A stretch of DNA of 64,000 nucleotides from Actinacidiphila guanduensis (GTDB taxonomy: Bacteria > Actinomycetota > Actinomycetes > Streptomycetales > Streptomycetaceae), in the NCBI RefSeq assembly GCF_900103985.1, contig NZ_FNIE01000012.1:124001-188000 (forward strand). The letters are read 5' to 3'. The position numbers were made by a program, and so were the translations under genes. The first letter of the stretch is position 1, and the number at the start of each line of letters is the position of its first letter. The notes below the pieces were generated by a model. That model saw nothing but the letters and a program-made list of their open reading frames with translations, ran no database searches and was not told the origin of the DNA. Positions 50,805 through 59,362 of the stretch are shown here, piece after piece.

Positions 50805-52196
50805 ATGGGTCACACGGCCACGCCGGAGGCGCACTCCAGCGGCCTGACAGCCACCGAGCACCGACTGGCGAACGGCCTGCGGGTGGTGCTCTCCGAGGAC
50901 CACCTCACCCCGGTCGCCGCGGTGTGCCTCTGGTACGACGTCGGTTCGCGCCACGAGGTACCGGGCCGCACCGGCCTCGCCCACCTCTTCGAGCACCTGA
51001 TGTTCCAGGGCTCGGCGAGCGTGAAGGGCAACGGCCACTTCGAACTGGTGCAGGGCGCCGGCGGTTCCCTCAACGGGACCACCAGCTTCGAGCGCACCAA
51101 CTACTTCGAGACCATGCCCGCCCACCAGTTGGAGCTCGCGCTGTGGCTGGAGGCCGACCGGATGGGCAGCCTGCTCACCGCGCTCGACCAGGAGTCGCTG
51201 GACAACCAGCGGGACGTGGTGAAGAACGAGCGCCGCCAGCGGTACGACAACGTGCCCTACGGCACCGCCTTCGAGAAGCTGACCGCCCTGTCCACCCCCG
51301 AGGACCACCCCTACCACCACACCCCGATCGGCTCCATGGCCGACCTGGACGCGGCCTCCCTGGAGGACGCGCGCGCCTTCTTCCGCACGTACTACGCGCC
51401 GGGCAACGCGGTGCTCTCCGTGGTCGGCGACATCGACCCCGCGCAGACACTGGCCTGGATCGAGAAGTACTTCGGCACCATCCCCGGCCACGACGGCAAG
51501 CCGCAGCCGCGGGACGGCTCACTGCCCGACACCATGGGCGGCGAGGTCCGCGAGGTGGTCGAGGAGGACGTGCCCTCGCGCGCCCTGATGGCCGCCTACC
51601 GGCTGCCGCACGACGGCACCCGCGCCTGCGACGCGGCCGACCTGGCGCTGACCGTCCTCGGCGGCGGCGAGTCCTCCCGGCTGCACAACCGGCTGGTGCG
51701 CCGCGACCGCACCGCGGTGACCGCCGGCTTCGGCCTGCTGCGGCTGGCCGGCGCGCCCTCGCTCGGCTGGCTGGACGTCAAGGCGTCCAGCGGCGCCGAG
51801 ATCGCCGCGATCGAGGCCGCGGTGGACGAGGAACTGGCCCGCTTCGCCGAAGAGGGGCCCACCGGCGAGGAGATGGAGCGCGCCCAGGCCCAGCTGGAGC
51901 GCGAGTGGCTGGACCGGCTGGCCACCGTGGGCGGCCGGGCCGACGAACTGTGCCGGTTCGCCGTGCTCTTCGGCGACCCGCAGCTCGCGCTCACCGCCGT
52001 GCAGCGCGTGCTCGCCGTCACCCCGCAGGAGGTCCAGGAGGTGGCCGCGGCCCGGCTGCGCCCGGACAACCGCGCGGTGCTGGTGTACGAGCCCACCGGG
52101 GGCAAGGCAGGCGAGGAACCCGAGGTCACCGAGGCCGCCGGGGACGCGGCGGCCGCACAGGACCAGGACAACCAGGGAGAAGGTGCCGAGGCGTGA
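50805..52196 (+). CDS. M16-family zinc metallopeptidase, active subunit
   Basis: The product has 463 residues. The inverted zinc motif HLFEH is at His60-Glu63-His64 in RTGLAHLFEHLMFQGS, and the probable third ligand Glu lies in DVVKNERRQRYDN. The second half has the M16 C-terminal domain (LTVLGGGESSRLHNRLVR). Bacterial M16 peptidases of the PqqL/YmxG type act as heterodimers of an active and an inactive subunit, usually on small unfolded peptides. The stop overlaps the second subunit gene by GTGA, in line with a heterodimer. There is no signal peptide, so it is probably cytoplasmic. The last 30 residues are Ala/Glu/Gln-rich. Confidence 0.92.
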   Translation: MGHTATPEAHSSGLTATEHRLANGLRVVLSEDHLTPVAAVCLWYDVGSRHEVPGRTGLAHLFEHLMFQGSASVKGNGHFELVQGAGGSLNGTTSFERTNYFETMPAHQLELALWLEADRMGSLLTALDQESLDNQRDVVKNERRQRYDNVPYGTAFEKLTALSTPEDHPYHHTPIGSMADLDAASLEDARAFFRTYYAPGNAVLSVVGDIDPAQTLAWIEKYFGTIPGHDGKPQPRDGSLPDTMGGEVREVVEEDVPSRALMAAYRLPHDGTRACDAADLALTVLGGGESSRLHNRLVRRDRTAVTAGFGLLRLAGAPSLGWLDVKASSGAEIAAIEAAVDEELARFAEEGPTGEEMERAQAQLEREWLDRLATVGGRADELCRFAVLFGDPQLALTAVQRVLAVTPQEVQEVAAARLRPDNRAVLVYEPTGGKAGEEPEVTEAAGDAAAAQDQDNQGEGAEA

Positions 52197-53578
52197 GCGA
52201 CACCGCCGGCGTCATGACGTTCCACCCGCAGCCGCAGGCCGGCGAGCCCAAGCCGTGGGCCTTCCCCGCGCCCGAGCGCTCCACCCTCGGCAACGGGCTC
52301 ACCCTGCTCACCAGCCACCGCCCCGGCCAGCAGGTCATCGCGGTCGAACTGCTGCTGGCCGCCCCCCTCGTCGCCGAGCCCGAGGGCCTGGACGGCGTGG
52401 CCACCATCATGGCCAGGGCGCTGTCGGAGGGCACCGACAAGCGCACCGCCGAGGAGTTCGCCGCCGAACTCGAGCGCTGCGGGGCCACCTTGGACGCGCA
52501 CGCCGACCACCCCGGCGTGCGGGTCTCCCTCGAAGTGCCCGCCTCCCGGCTGGACAAGGCGCTCGACCTGCTCGCCGAGGCGCTGATCGCCCCGGCGTTC
52601 CCCGACGACGAGATCAAGCGCCTGGTCGCCAACCGGCTGGACGAGATCCCGCACGAGCTGGCCAACCCCGGCCGCCGCGCCGCCATGGCGCTGTCCAAGG
52701 AGCTCTTCCCGGCCGAGGCCCGCCACTCCCGGCCGCGCCAGGGCACCGAGGAGACCGTCCGCCGGATCGACGCGGCGGCGGTGCGCGCCTTCTACCGCGC
52801 GCACGTGCGGCCCGCCACCTCGACCGCCGTCGTGGTCGGCGACCTCACCGGGATCGACCTGCCCGCGCTGCTGGACGAGACGCTGGGGCGCTGGACGGGC
52901 ACGAAGGCCGAGCCGTTCGCCCGCCCGGCGATCACCTCCGACGACACCGCCCGCGTGGTGATCGTGGACCGCCCCGGCGCGGTGCAGACCCAGCTGCTCA
53001 TCGGGCGCACCGGCCCCGACCGGCAGGACCCGGTCTGGGCCGCGCAGGTGCTCGGCACCTACTGCCTGGGCGGCACCCTGACCTCGCGGCTCGACCGGGT
53101 GCTGCGCGAGGAGAAGGGCTACACCTACGGGGTGCGGGCCTTCGCACAGGTGCTGCTCTCCTCCGCGGACGGCACCGGCGCCGCGCTGCTGGCGATCAGC
53201 GGCTCGGTGGCCACCGAGGTGACCGGCCCGGCGCTCGCCGACACCTGGCGGGTCATCCGGGAGCTGGGCGAGGGCGGCCTGACCGACGCCGAGCGCGACG
53301 TCGCCGTGCAGAACCTGGTGGGTGTCGCCCCGCTGCGCTACGAGACGGCCGCGGCGGTCGCCGGCACCCTGCTGGACCAGGTCGAGCAGGAGCTGCCCGA
53401 CGACTTCCAGGCCGCGCTCTACGCCCGGCTCGCCGCCACCGGCACGGTGGAGGCCACGGCGGCGGTCGTCAACGCCTTCCCGCTGGACCGCCTGGTGGTC
53501 GTGCTGGTCGGCGACGCCTCGGCGATCGCGGACCCGGTACGGGAGCTGGGCATCGGCCCGGTGACCGTCGTCGGCTGA
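52193..53578 (+). CDS. M16-family peptidase-like protein, non-catalytic subunit
   Basis: The product has 461 residues with the M16 fold, but at the place of the HxxEH motif it reads LDGVATIMARALSEGT, so the zinc ligands are missing. It keeps the Arg/Tyr substrate-binding pair in SRLDRVLREEKGYTYGVRAF. This is the usual division of labour: the partner 4 bp upstream supplies zinc, and this subunit supplies Arg/Tyr. GTG 52,193 overlaps the preceding TGA. A strong hairpin follows 23 bp after its stop, ending the two-gene operon. Confidence 0.9.
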   Translation: MSDTAGVMTFHPQPQAGEPKPWAFPAPERSTLGNGLTLLTSHRPGQQVIAVELLLAAPLVAEPEGLDGVATIMARALSEGTDKRTAEEFAAELERCGATLDAHADHPGVRVSLEVPASRLDKALDLLAEALIAPAFPDDEIKRLVANRLDEIPHELANPGRRAAMALSKELFPAEARHSRPRQGTEETVRRIDAAAVRAFYRAHVRPATSTAVVVGDLTGIDLPALLDETLGRWTGTKAEPFARPAITSDDTARVVIVDRPGAVQTQLLIGRTGPDRQDPVWAAQVLGTYCLGGTLTSRLDRVLREEKGYTYGVRAFAQVLLSSADGTGAALLAISGSVATEVTGPALADTWRVIRELGEGGLTDAERDVAVQNLVGVAPLRYETAAAVAGTLLDQVEQELPDDFQAALYARLAATGTVEATAAVVNAFPLDRLVVVLVGDASAIADPVRELGIGPVTVVG

Positions 53579-53600
53579 ACCCGCACGCCGCCGCACACCC

Positions 53601-53642
53601 GGACCCCGGCCGCTCCCGCACCACGCGGGACGGCCGGGGTCC
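53601..53642 (+). terminator. strong hairpin terminator after the M16 pair
   Basis: GGACCCCGGCCG-C-TCCCGC, a 5-nt loop ACCAC, then GCGGGA-CGGCCGGGGTCC form an 18-bp stem with a single bulged C. The position 23 bp after the stop fits an intrinsic terminator; the U-run is absent, as often in Streptomyces. Confidence 0.8.
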
Positions 53643-53813
53643 CGGCGTTCCAGGGTGTGCACTTGGTCCTGTTTTGGGCAGCGTGGGTGCGGTTGGGGAG
53701 CGGCTGTGGCCTGCGCTACATATCGGCCGATCTGTTTGATACGGCGCCGAGTGCCCGGTTAGCGTCGCGTCCGTGCCGGTCAGGCACCTGATCAGCGAAA
53801 GGAGCGGCGTCCC

Positions 53814-54836
53814 ATGGCGTTCCCCCGACCCGCCGAGCGCGGGAAGCACCGCAGGCCGCGCCGGATCGGTGCGGGCGCCGCCCTGGCCGGGCTCGCCGTC
53901 CTCGGCGCCGGCGGCGCGGCCGCCGCCGCGCTGACGTCCTCCGGTGGCTCCGGCGACACGGCCGGGCGCTCCGCGGGCCTCACCCGTACCGCCGACGTCT
54001 CCGGCGCGCCCGCACAGGCCGCCGGCGCCCAGGCGAAGGCCGCGCCGAAGAGCGCGGGCAGCACGAAGCCCGCCGCGGGCGCGTCCGGTACGCGGGGCGC
54101 CGAGCCGGACGCCGGGACGTCGGCCGCGGTGCCGAAGCCGGCGACGAGCGGTACGCCGAAGGCATCCGCCACGGCGAAGCCGAAGCCCGCGGGCACTCCG
54201 AAAGCGGCGAAAGCGGTGAAATCGGCGAAGGCCGCGAGGACGGCCCGGCCCGCGACGCCGGGCACGGCGGCCGTCACGCCCGAGGCCGCCCCCAGGACCT
54301 CCCCGTCCCCGGTTGGCACGGCGCCGAGCGGCGGCACGCGCGGGACCGCCGGGCCGACCCGGACGGCGAAGCCGCCGCGGCCCGCACCCTCCTCGACCGG
54401 CACCCCCGCCGCTGCCCCCACCCGCGCCTCCGGCTGGACCCTCCCCGTCCCCGGCGCCCCCATCGGCGCGGGCTACAAGGCGTCCGGCTCGGTGTGGTCC
54501 AGCGGCTCGCACACCGGCGTGGACTTCCTCGTCCCGGTCGGCACCGCCGTGCACGCCGTGGCCGCGGGCACCGTGGTCTCCGCGGGCGACGACGGCGGCT
54601 ACGGCACCGACGTGCTGCTCCGGCACGCCGACGGCAGCTACACCCTCTACGGCCAGCTCTCCCAGGCCCTGGTCACGGCCGGCCAGACGGTCACCGAGGG
54701 CCAGGAGATCGGCCTGTCCGGCGAGTCCGGCAACACCACGGGCCCCAACCTGCACTTCGAGGTCCGCACCACCCCCGACTACGGCTCCGACATCGACCCG
54801 CTGGCCTACCTCCGCGAGCACGGCGTCTCGATCTGA
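53814..54836 (+). CDS. M23/LytM-family cell-wall protein with altered catalytic histidines
   Basis: The product has 340 residues. A basic N-terminus is followed by one membrane or signal segment (GAGAALAGLAVLGAGGAAAA, about 19-40), a ~160-residue Ala/Pro/Lys/Thr-rich wall-spanning linker, and a C-terminal LytM domain. Zinc ligands are present: His and Asp in SGSHTGVDFLVPVG and the last His in NLHFEV. However, the usual Y-x-H-L-S reads YGQLSQ and the H-L-H reads N-L-H, so the two non-ligand histidines that assist catalysis are missing. It may be a regulatory or binding LytM protein rather than a hydrolase. An AAAGGAG site lies upstream of the ATG. A palindrome ATCGGCCGAT (53,722-53,731) lies in the 171-bp leader after the previous terminator. 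Confidence 0.85.
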   Translation: MAFPRPAERGKHRRPRRIGAGAALAGLAVLGAGGAAAAALTSSGGSGDTAGRSAGLTRTADVSGAPAQAAGAQAKAAPKSAGSTKPAAGASGTRGAEPDAGTSAAVPKPATSGTPKASATAKPKPAGTPKAAKAVKSAKAARTARPATPGTAAVTPEAAPRTSPSPVGTAPSGGTRGTAGPTRTAKPPRPAPSSTGTPAAAPTRASGWTLPVPGAPIGAGYKASGSVWSSGSHTGVDFLVPVGTAVHAVAAGTVVSAGDDGGYGTDVLLRHADGSYTLYGQLSQALVTAGQTVTEGQEIGLSGESGNTTGPNLHFEVRTTPDYGSDIDPLAYLREHGVSI

Positions 54837-54898
54837 TCCCCAGGGCCCGCCCCCGACTCCCTCCCGGGCCCCTCCGGAGCCCCCTCGACCGCCCCCGA

Positions 54899-54928
54899 GG
54901 CCCCGTCCCGCACCCCGCGGACGGGGCC
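54899..54928 (+). terminator. hairpin terminator after the M23 gene
   Basis: GGCCCCGTC and GACGGGGCC are perfect 9-bp arms around a 12-nt GC-rich loop, followed by TTCG, 62 bp after the M23 stop. Confidence 0.75.
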
Positions 54929-54998
54929 TTCGTACGCCTCTGTCCAAAAACAATCCAAGAATTCCGGGGCTGCTTTTCCGTTCCCCGCCGTGCTGGAA

Positions 54999-55004
54999 TA
55001 GAGT
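54999..55004 (+). promoter_or_regulatory. possible -10 box (TAGAGT) for the GntR-type gene
   Basis: TAGAGT lies 50 bp upstream of the GTG at 55,055 in a locally AT-richer stretch after the terminator. GGAGAGAACGGAG follows further down. No clear -35 is seen. Confidence 0.3.
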
Positions 55005-55054
55005 CGGTTCAGATTACGGGGAGAGAACGGAGTCCAGGCGATGCGGAAACGGGC

Positions 55055-55729
55055 GTGAACGGCACGGAGGGCACCGGGCGGCGTATCTCCGCCCAGGTGG
55101 TGTGCACGGCGATCCGCGACGACATTGTCGGCGGTTTCTTCCCGCCGGGCAGCCGGCTCACCGAGGAGCTGCTGGCCCAGCGCTACGGGGTGTCCCGGGT
55201 GCCGGTGCGCGAGGCCCTGCGCACCCTGGAGTCCGAGGGGTTCGTGCGCACCCGCAGGCACGCCGGCGCCTCGGTCGCCGAGCCCACCGAGCAGGAGGCG
55301 GCCGACCTGCTGGAGATCCGCGGCCTGCTGGAGCCGATGGGCACCGCCCGGGCCGCCCAGCGCCGCAGCGAGGCCCACCTGAAGGTGCTGCGCGGCCTGG
55401 TGCGGCTGGGTCAGGAGCGCGCCCAGCAGGGGCAGTTGTCGGACCTGCCGTCGCTGGGCGGCTGGTACCACGAGACGCTCGCGCAGGCGTCCGGCAGCCC
55501 CACCCTGGCCGCCCTGCTCACCCAGCTGCGGCACAAGATCGCCTGGGTCTACGGCGACGGCGACACCACCCGGGCGGCGCAGGCATGGGAGGAGCACGCG
55601 GCGATCGTGGACGCGGTGGCCCGCGGTGACGCCGAGCGGGCCCGCCGGCTCGCCACCCTCCATGTGGAGCGCGCCACCGCGGTGAGGATCCTGAAACATC
55701 CCGTACACGCGGTGCGCCGCCGCGCTTAA
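55055..55729 (+). CDS. GntR-family regulator, FadR/FCD subfamily
   Basis: The product has 224 residues. The winged helix at about 10-75 (RISAQVVCTAIRDDIVGGFF, then GSRLTEELLAQRYGVSRVPV, then REALRTLESEGFV) is a clear GntR DNA-binding domain. The C-terminal FCD domain (about 85-210) is helical, with LLEIRGLLEPMGTARAA near its start and WEEHAAIVDAVARGDAERAR near its end, including the metal-binding-type His positions of that family. GTG 55,055 fits the domain start; the upstream ATG at 55,041 is out of frame and stops at once. It is convergent with ptsH; the effector is unknown. Confidence 0.88.
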   Translation: MNGTEGTGRRISAQVVCTAIRDDIVGGFFPPGSRLTEELLAQRYGVSRVPVREALRTLESEGFVRTRRHAGASVAEPTEQEAADLLEIRGLLEPMGTARAAQRRSEAHLKVLRGLVRLGQERAQQGQLSDLPSLGGWYHETLAQASGSPTLAALLTQLRHKIAWVYGDGDTTRAAQAWEEHAAIVDAVARGDAERARRLATLHVERATAVRILKHPVHAVRRRA

Positions 55730-55790
55730 CATTCGCACCGTATACAAGGTGCTGGAATTTCCGTTCCGGGGATTACGCGGAAAACGGGTC

Positions 55791-55813
55791 GGACAATCTG
55801 TGGGGGATTGTCC
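55791..55813. terminator. hairpin GGACAATC/GATTGTCC between GntR gene and ptsH
   Basis: Perfect 8-bp arms (55,791-55,798 and 55,806-55,813) with a 7-nt loop lie 62 bp after the GntR stop. A second possible stem, GGGCGG/CCGCCC (55,873-55,903), lies just beyond the ptsH stop. Together they probably separate the two convergent units. Confidence 0.5.
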
Positions 55814-55938
55814 GGCGCCGTGGAATTCTGCTGCGTGCGGCCGGGGAGTATCGCACGGAATAGCAGGGAAAAGGGCGGCCCCGGGACTGTCCCGCGACCG
55901 CCCGGCGTCCGGTCGGGCGCTGCTGCCCAGTCGTGCCC

Positions 55939-56220
55939 TCAGACGGTCTCGGGCAGCTCCTCCAGCCCCTCGGCCACGAGCTTCGCCAGCCGGTCGAGCG
56001 CCGCCTCCGCGCCCTCGGCCTGCGAGCTGAGCACCACCTCGTCGCCGCTCTGGGCGCCCAGGCCGAGCACGGCCAGCATCGAGGCGGCGTTCACCGGCTG
56101 CCCGCCGCCCTTGGCGATCATCACGGGTACGCCCGCGGCCGTGGCCGCGCGGACGAAGAGGGACGCGGGGCGGGCGTGCAGACCTTCCGCCCAGCCGACG
56201 TTGACGTGCCGTTCAGCCAT
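55939..56220 (-). CDS. ptsH: HPr phosphocarrier protein of the PTS
   Basis: The product has 93 residues. The active-site segment GLHARPASLF places the phospho-acceptor at His15, and AASMLAVLGLGAQSGDEV contains the regulatory-type Ser47. HPr passes phosphate from enzyme I to sugar-specific EIIA proteins. Length and motif match the family fully. The ATG at 56,220 is the only sensible start. It is divergent from the acetyltransferase gene across 115 bp; TAGGTA on the minus strand (56,262-56,267) is a plausible -10 box 41 bp upstream. Confidence 0.95.
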   Translation of the reverse strand: MAERHVNVGWAEGLHARPASLFVRAATAAGVPVMIAKGGGQPVNAASMLAVLGLGAQSGDEVVLSSQAEGAEAALDRLAKLVAEGLEELPETV

Positions 56221-56261
56221 GGTGCCGTCCTTCGGGTCGTCGCAGGGATTGTCACGGGTGC

Positions 56262-56267
56262 TACCTA
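56262..56267 (-). promoter_or_regulatory. possible -10 box (TAGGTA) for ptsH
   Basis: Read on the minus strand, TAGGTA lies in CGCTAGGTAGC, 41 bp upstream of the ptsH ATG. A matching -35 is not obvious. Confidence 0.35.
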
Positions 56268-56335
56268 GCGTGCCCCCTGCGCGTCGGCGACGCGAGCAGA
56301 CACCCTCGCGGACCCGGCCGCCCTACGCTGGGGCC

Positions 56336-59245
56336 ATGAGCGAGCAGCCGTACCCCGTGCACTGGGAGGCGGACGTCGTGCTGCGCGACGGCGGCATCGC
56401 CCACATCCGGCCGATCGGCCCGGACGACGCCGGGCGGCTGGTCGACTTCTACGAGAAGGTCTCAGAGGAGTCGAAGTACTACCGCTTCTTCGCGCCCTAC
56501 CCGCGGCTGTCCGACCGCGACGTGCACCGCTTCACGCACCACGACTACGACGACCGCGTCGGCCTGGCCGCGACCGTCGGCGGCGAGTTCATCGCCACCG
56601 TCCGCTACGACCGCACCGACGAACAGGGCCGCCCGGCCTCCGGCCCCGCGGGCACCCGCGCCGAGGTCGCCTTCCTGGTGCAGGACGCCCACCAGGGCCG
56701 CGGGGTCGCCTCCGCGCTGCTGGAGCACATCGCCGCCGTCGCCCGCGAGCGCGGCATCCTGCACTTCACCGCCGAGGTGCTGCCCGACAACCGCCGCATG
56801 GTGAAGGTCTTCACCGACTTCGGCTACACCCAGCACCGCAGCTTCGCCGACGGCGTGGTCCACCTCGACCTGGACCTGGAGCCCACCGACGAGTCGGTGC
56901 GGGTGATGCGGGCCCGCGAGCACCGCGCCGAGGCCCGCTCGGTGCAGCGGCTGCTGCGCCCCTCGTCCGTCGCCGTGATCGGCGTGGGCCGCCGGCCCGG
57001 CGGTGTGGGCCGCACCCTGCTGCGCAACATCGCCGGCGGCGGCTTCACCGGCCGCCTCTTCGCGGTCAACCCCGCCTTCACGCAGGAGGGCGCGGCCGTG
57101 GACGGCGTGCCCGGGTTCGCGGACGTCGCGGCGATCGGCGAGCCCGTCGACCTCGCGGTGGTCGCCGTGCCCGCCGCCAAGGTGCCCGCGGTGGTGGACC
57201 GGTGCGGGGCCGCGGGGGTGCGCGGCCTGGTCGTGGTGAGCGCCGGCTACTCCGAGACCGGGCCGCGGGGCCGCGCCCTCCAGCGCGACCTGGTGCGCCA
57301 GGCCCGCGGCCACGGGATGCGGCTGATCGGCCCGAACGCCTTCGGCGTCATCGACACCGACCCCGCCGTCCGGCTCAACGCCTCGCTCTCGCCCGAACTG
57401 CCGCGCCGCGGCCGGCTCGGGGTGTTCGCGCAGTCCGGCTCCATCGGCATCGCCCTGCTCTCCGGCCTGCACCGGCGCGGCACCGGCCCGTCCACCTTCG
57501 TCTCGGCCGGCAACCGCGCCGACGTCTCCGGCAACGACCTGCTGCAGTTCTGGCAGGACGACCCGGACACCGACGCGGTGCTGATGTACCTGGAGTCCTT
57601 CGGCAACCCGCGCAAGTTCACCCGGCTGGCCCGCCGCACGGCCGCGCAGAAGCCGGTCGTCGTGGTCAAGGGCGCCGTGCACTCCGGCTCGGTGCCGCCC
57701 GGCCACGCCGTGCCCGTCGCCCGCATCCCCGACGCCACCTTGTCCGCGCTCTTCCGCCAGGCCGGCGTCCTGCGGGTGAACACGGTCACCGAACTGCTCG
57801 ACGCGGGCCTGCTCCTGGCGCTCCAGCCGCTGCCCGCGGGCGACCGCGTGGCGGTGCTCGGCAACTCCGAGTCGCTCGGCCTGCTCACCTACGACGCGGC
57901 CCTCACCGCCGGGCTGAGCCCCGCCGCCCCGCTCGACCTGACCACCGCGGCCGGCCCCGAGGACTTCGCCGCCGCCCTGACGGCCGCGCTCGCCGACCCG
58001 GCCAGCGACGCGGTGGTGGTCACGGCGATCCCACGGGTGGGCGTCGCCGTACGCGCCGGGGAAGAGGAGCCCGGAGCGGACGGGGGAGCGCACCCCGGAC
58101 CGAGCGGGGAGGCGCCATCGGGGACGGCCCCGCGGACCGCTCCCGCCACGGACCCGGGCGGTGTCCCCGAGGCGGGCCCGGGGACGCCGCCCGAAGCCCC
58201 CGCGGCGCCGCCGTCCCTCCCGCGGCCGGTGCCCGACACCGACGCCGGCGACGATCCCGCGCTCGCCCGCGCGCTGCGCCGGGCCGCGGCCGGTGCCGCC
58301 AAGCCGGTCATCGTCGTCCACCTCGCCCTGGACGCCATGGCCGACCGGCTCAGCGCGGCCGAGGGCCCCGGCGCCCGCGTGCCCGCCTACCGTGCCCCCG
58401 AGCGCGCGGTCGGCTCGCTCGCCGAGGCCGCCGCCTACGCGGCCTGGCGCTCGGCCGCCGCCGAGCCCGGTCGGGTGCCCGAACTCGACGGCATCGACGA
58501 GGCGGCCGCGGCCGAGGACGTCCGCCGCCTGCTGCCCGCCGGCAGCCCCGAGGGCAAGGAGGTGCTGCTCTCCGACGCGGACGCGGCCGCCCTGCTCGCC
58601 CGCTACGGCATCCGCGTGCGCCCGGCGCTGCCCGCCCACGACGTCGACGCCGCCCTCGCCGCGGCCGCCCGGCTCGGCTACCCCGTCGCGTTGAAGACCA
58701 CCGCGCCCCACCTGCGGCACCGCGCCGACCTCGGCGGGGTGCGGCTGGACCTGGCCGACGAGGGCGACCTGCGGCGGGCCTACGCGGAGTTGACCGCCCG
58801 GCTCGGCGTGCCGGCCGAACTGCGCCCGGTCGTCCAGGCGATGGCCCCGCGCGGGGTGGACACGGTGGTGCGGGCCGGGGTGGACCCGGCCGCCGGCGCG
58901 GTGCTCTCCTTCGGCCTCGCAGGCGCGCCCTCCGAGCTGCTCGGCGACCTCGCCCACCGCCTGGTGCCCGCCACCGACCGGGACGCGGCCGAGCTGGTGC
59001 GCTCGATCAGAGCGGCCCCGATGCTGTTCGGCTGGCGCGGCGCGGAACCGGTGGACACCGCGGCGCTGGAGGAGCTGCTGCTGCGGGTGTCGATGCTCGC
59101 CGAGGACCTGCCCGAGGCGGTGGCGGTGGACCTGGAGCCGGTGGTCGTCGCGGCGGACGGGCTGAGCGTGCTGGGCGCCTCGGTCCGGCTGGCCAGGCCG
59201 CCCGCGCGCGACGACCTCGGCCCGCGCGCCCTGTCGTCCTACTGA
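56336..59245 (+). CDS. Pat-like protein acetyltransferase: GNAT fused to acyl-CoA synthetase-like domains
   Basis: The product has 969 residues. The GNAT domain (about 1-190) has the acetyl-CoA-binding motif HQGRGVASALLEHIA. Next comes an NDP-forming acyl-CoA synthetase-like region: a CoA-binding Rossmann part (SSVAVIGVGRRPGGVGRTLL), a succinyl-CoA-ligase-like flavodoxin part (GVFAQSGSIGIALL), and a C-terminal ATP-grasp-like part (LARYGIRVRPALPAHDVDAA, then YPVALKTTAPHLRHR). This is the architecture of PatZ/Pat lysine acetyltransferases that control acetyl-CoA synthetase, with GNAT first as in actinobacteria. An Ala/Pro/Gly-rich insert at 58,080-58,240 interrupts the synthetase part. TACGCT at 56,324-56,329 close to the ATG suggests a leaderless or nearly leaderless transcript. 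Confidence 0.85.
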   Translation: MSEQPYPVHWEADVVLRDGGIAHIRPIGPDDAGRLVDFYEKVSEESKYYRFFAPYPRLSDRDVHRFTHHDYDDRVGLAATVGGEFIATVRYDRTDEQGRPASGPAGTRAEVAFLVQDAHQGRGVASALLEHIAAVARERGILHFTAEVLPDNRRMVKVFTDFGYTQHRSFADGVVHLDLDLEPTDESVRVMRAREHRAEARSVQRLLRPSSVAVIGVGRRPGGVGRTLLRNIAGGGFTGRLFAVNPAFTQEGAAVDGVPGFADVAAIGEPVDLAVVAVPAAKVPAVVDRCGAAGVRGLVVVSAGYSETGPRGRALQRDLVRQARGHGMRLIGPNAFGVIDTDPAVRLNASLSPELPRRGRLGVFAQSGSIGIALLSGLHRRGTGPSTFVSAGNRADVSGNDLLQFWQDDPDTDAVLMYLESFGNPRKFTRLARRTAAQKPVVVVKGAVHSGSVPPGHAVPVARIPDATLSALFRQAGVLRVNTVTELLDAGLLLALQPLPAGDRVAVLGNSESLGLLTYDAALTAGLSPAAPLDLTTAAGPEDFAAALTAALADPASDAVVVTAIPRVGVAVRAGEEEPGADGGAHPGPSGEAPSGTAPRTAPATDPGGVPEAGPGTPPEAPAAPPSLPRPVPDTDAGDDPALARALRRAAAGAAKPVIVVHLALDAMADRLSAAEGPGARVPAYRAPERAVGSLAEAAAYAAWRSAAAEPGRVPELDGIDEAAAAEDVRRLLPAGSPEGKEVLLSDADAAALLARYGIRVRPALPAHDVDAALAAAARLGYPVALKTTAPHLRHRADLGGVRLDLADEGDLRRAYAELTARLGVPAELRPVVQAMAPRGVDTVVRAGVDPAAGAVLSFGLAGAPSELLGDLAHRLVPATDRDAAELVRSIRAAPMLFGWRGAEPVDTAALEELLLRVSMLAEDLPEAVAVDLEPVVVAADGLSVLGASVRLARPPARDDLGPRALSSY

Positions 59246-59349
59246 TCGTCCTACTGGCGACCGGAACCGCCGCGGCGCCCGGTGGCCGGGGGGCGGACCG
59301 GCCCGTGGGCGGGCGGCCCCGGAGCACGCCCGGAGTCGCACCGCGCCCT

Positions 59350-59355
59350 TAGGAT
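59350..59355 (+). promoter_or_regulatory. possible -10 box (TAGGAT) for a leaderless DUF5998 transcript
   Basis: TAGGAT ends seven bases before the ATG at 59,363, the spacing expected when transcription starts at or next to the start codon. No purine-rich ribosome site is present there. A -35 box is not clear. Confidence 0.4.
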
Positions 59356-59362
59356 GGACGGC

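Noticed and set aside
53650..53813. c-di-AMP (ydaO-type) riboswitch before the M23 gene
   Set aside because: Some Streptomyces cell-wall hydrolase genes carry it, but the gap after the previous terminator is only 171 bp and I do not see the conserved paired elements.
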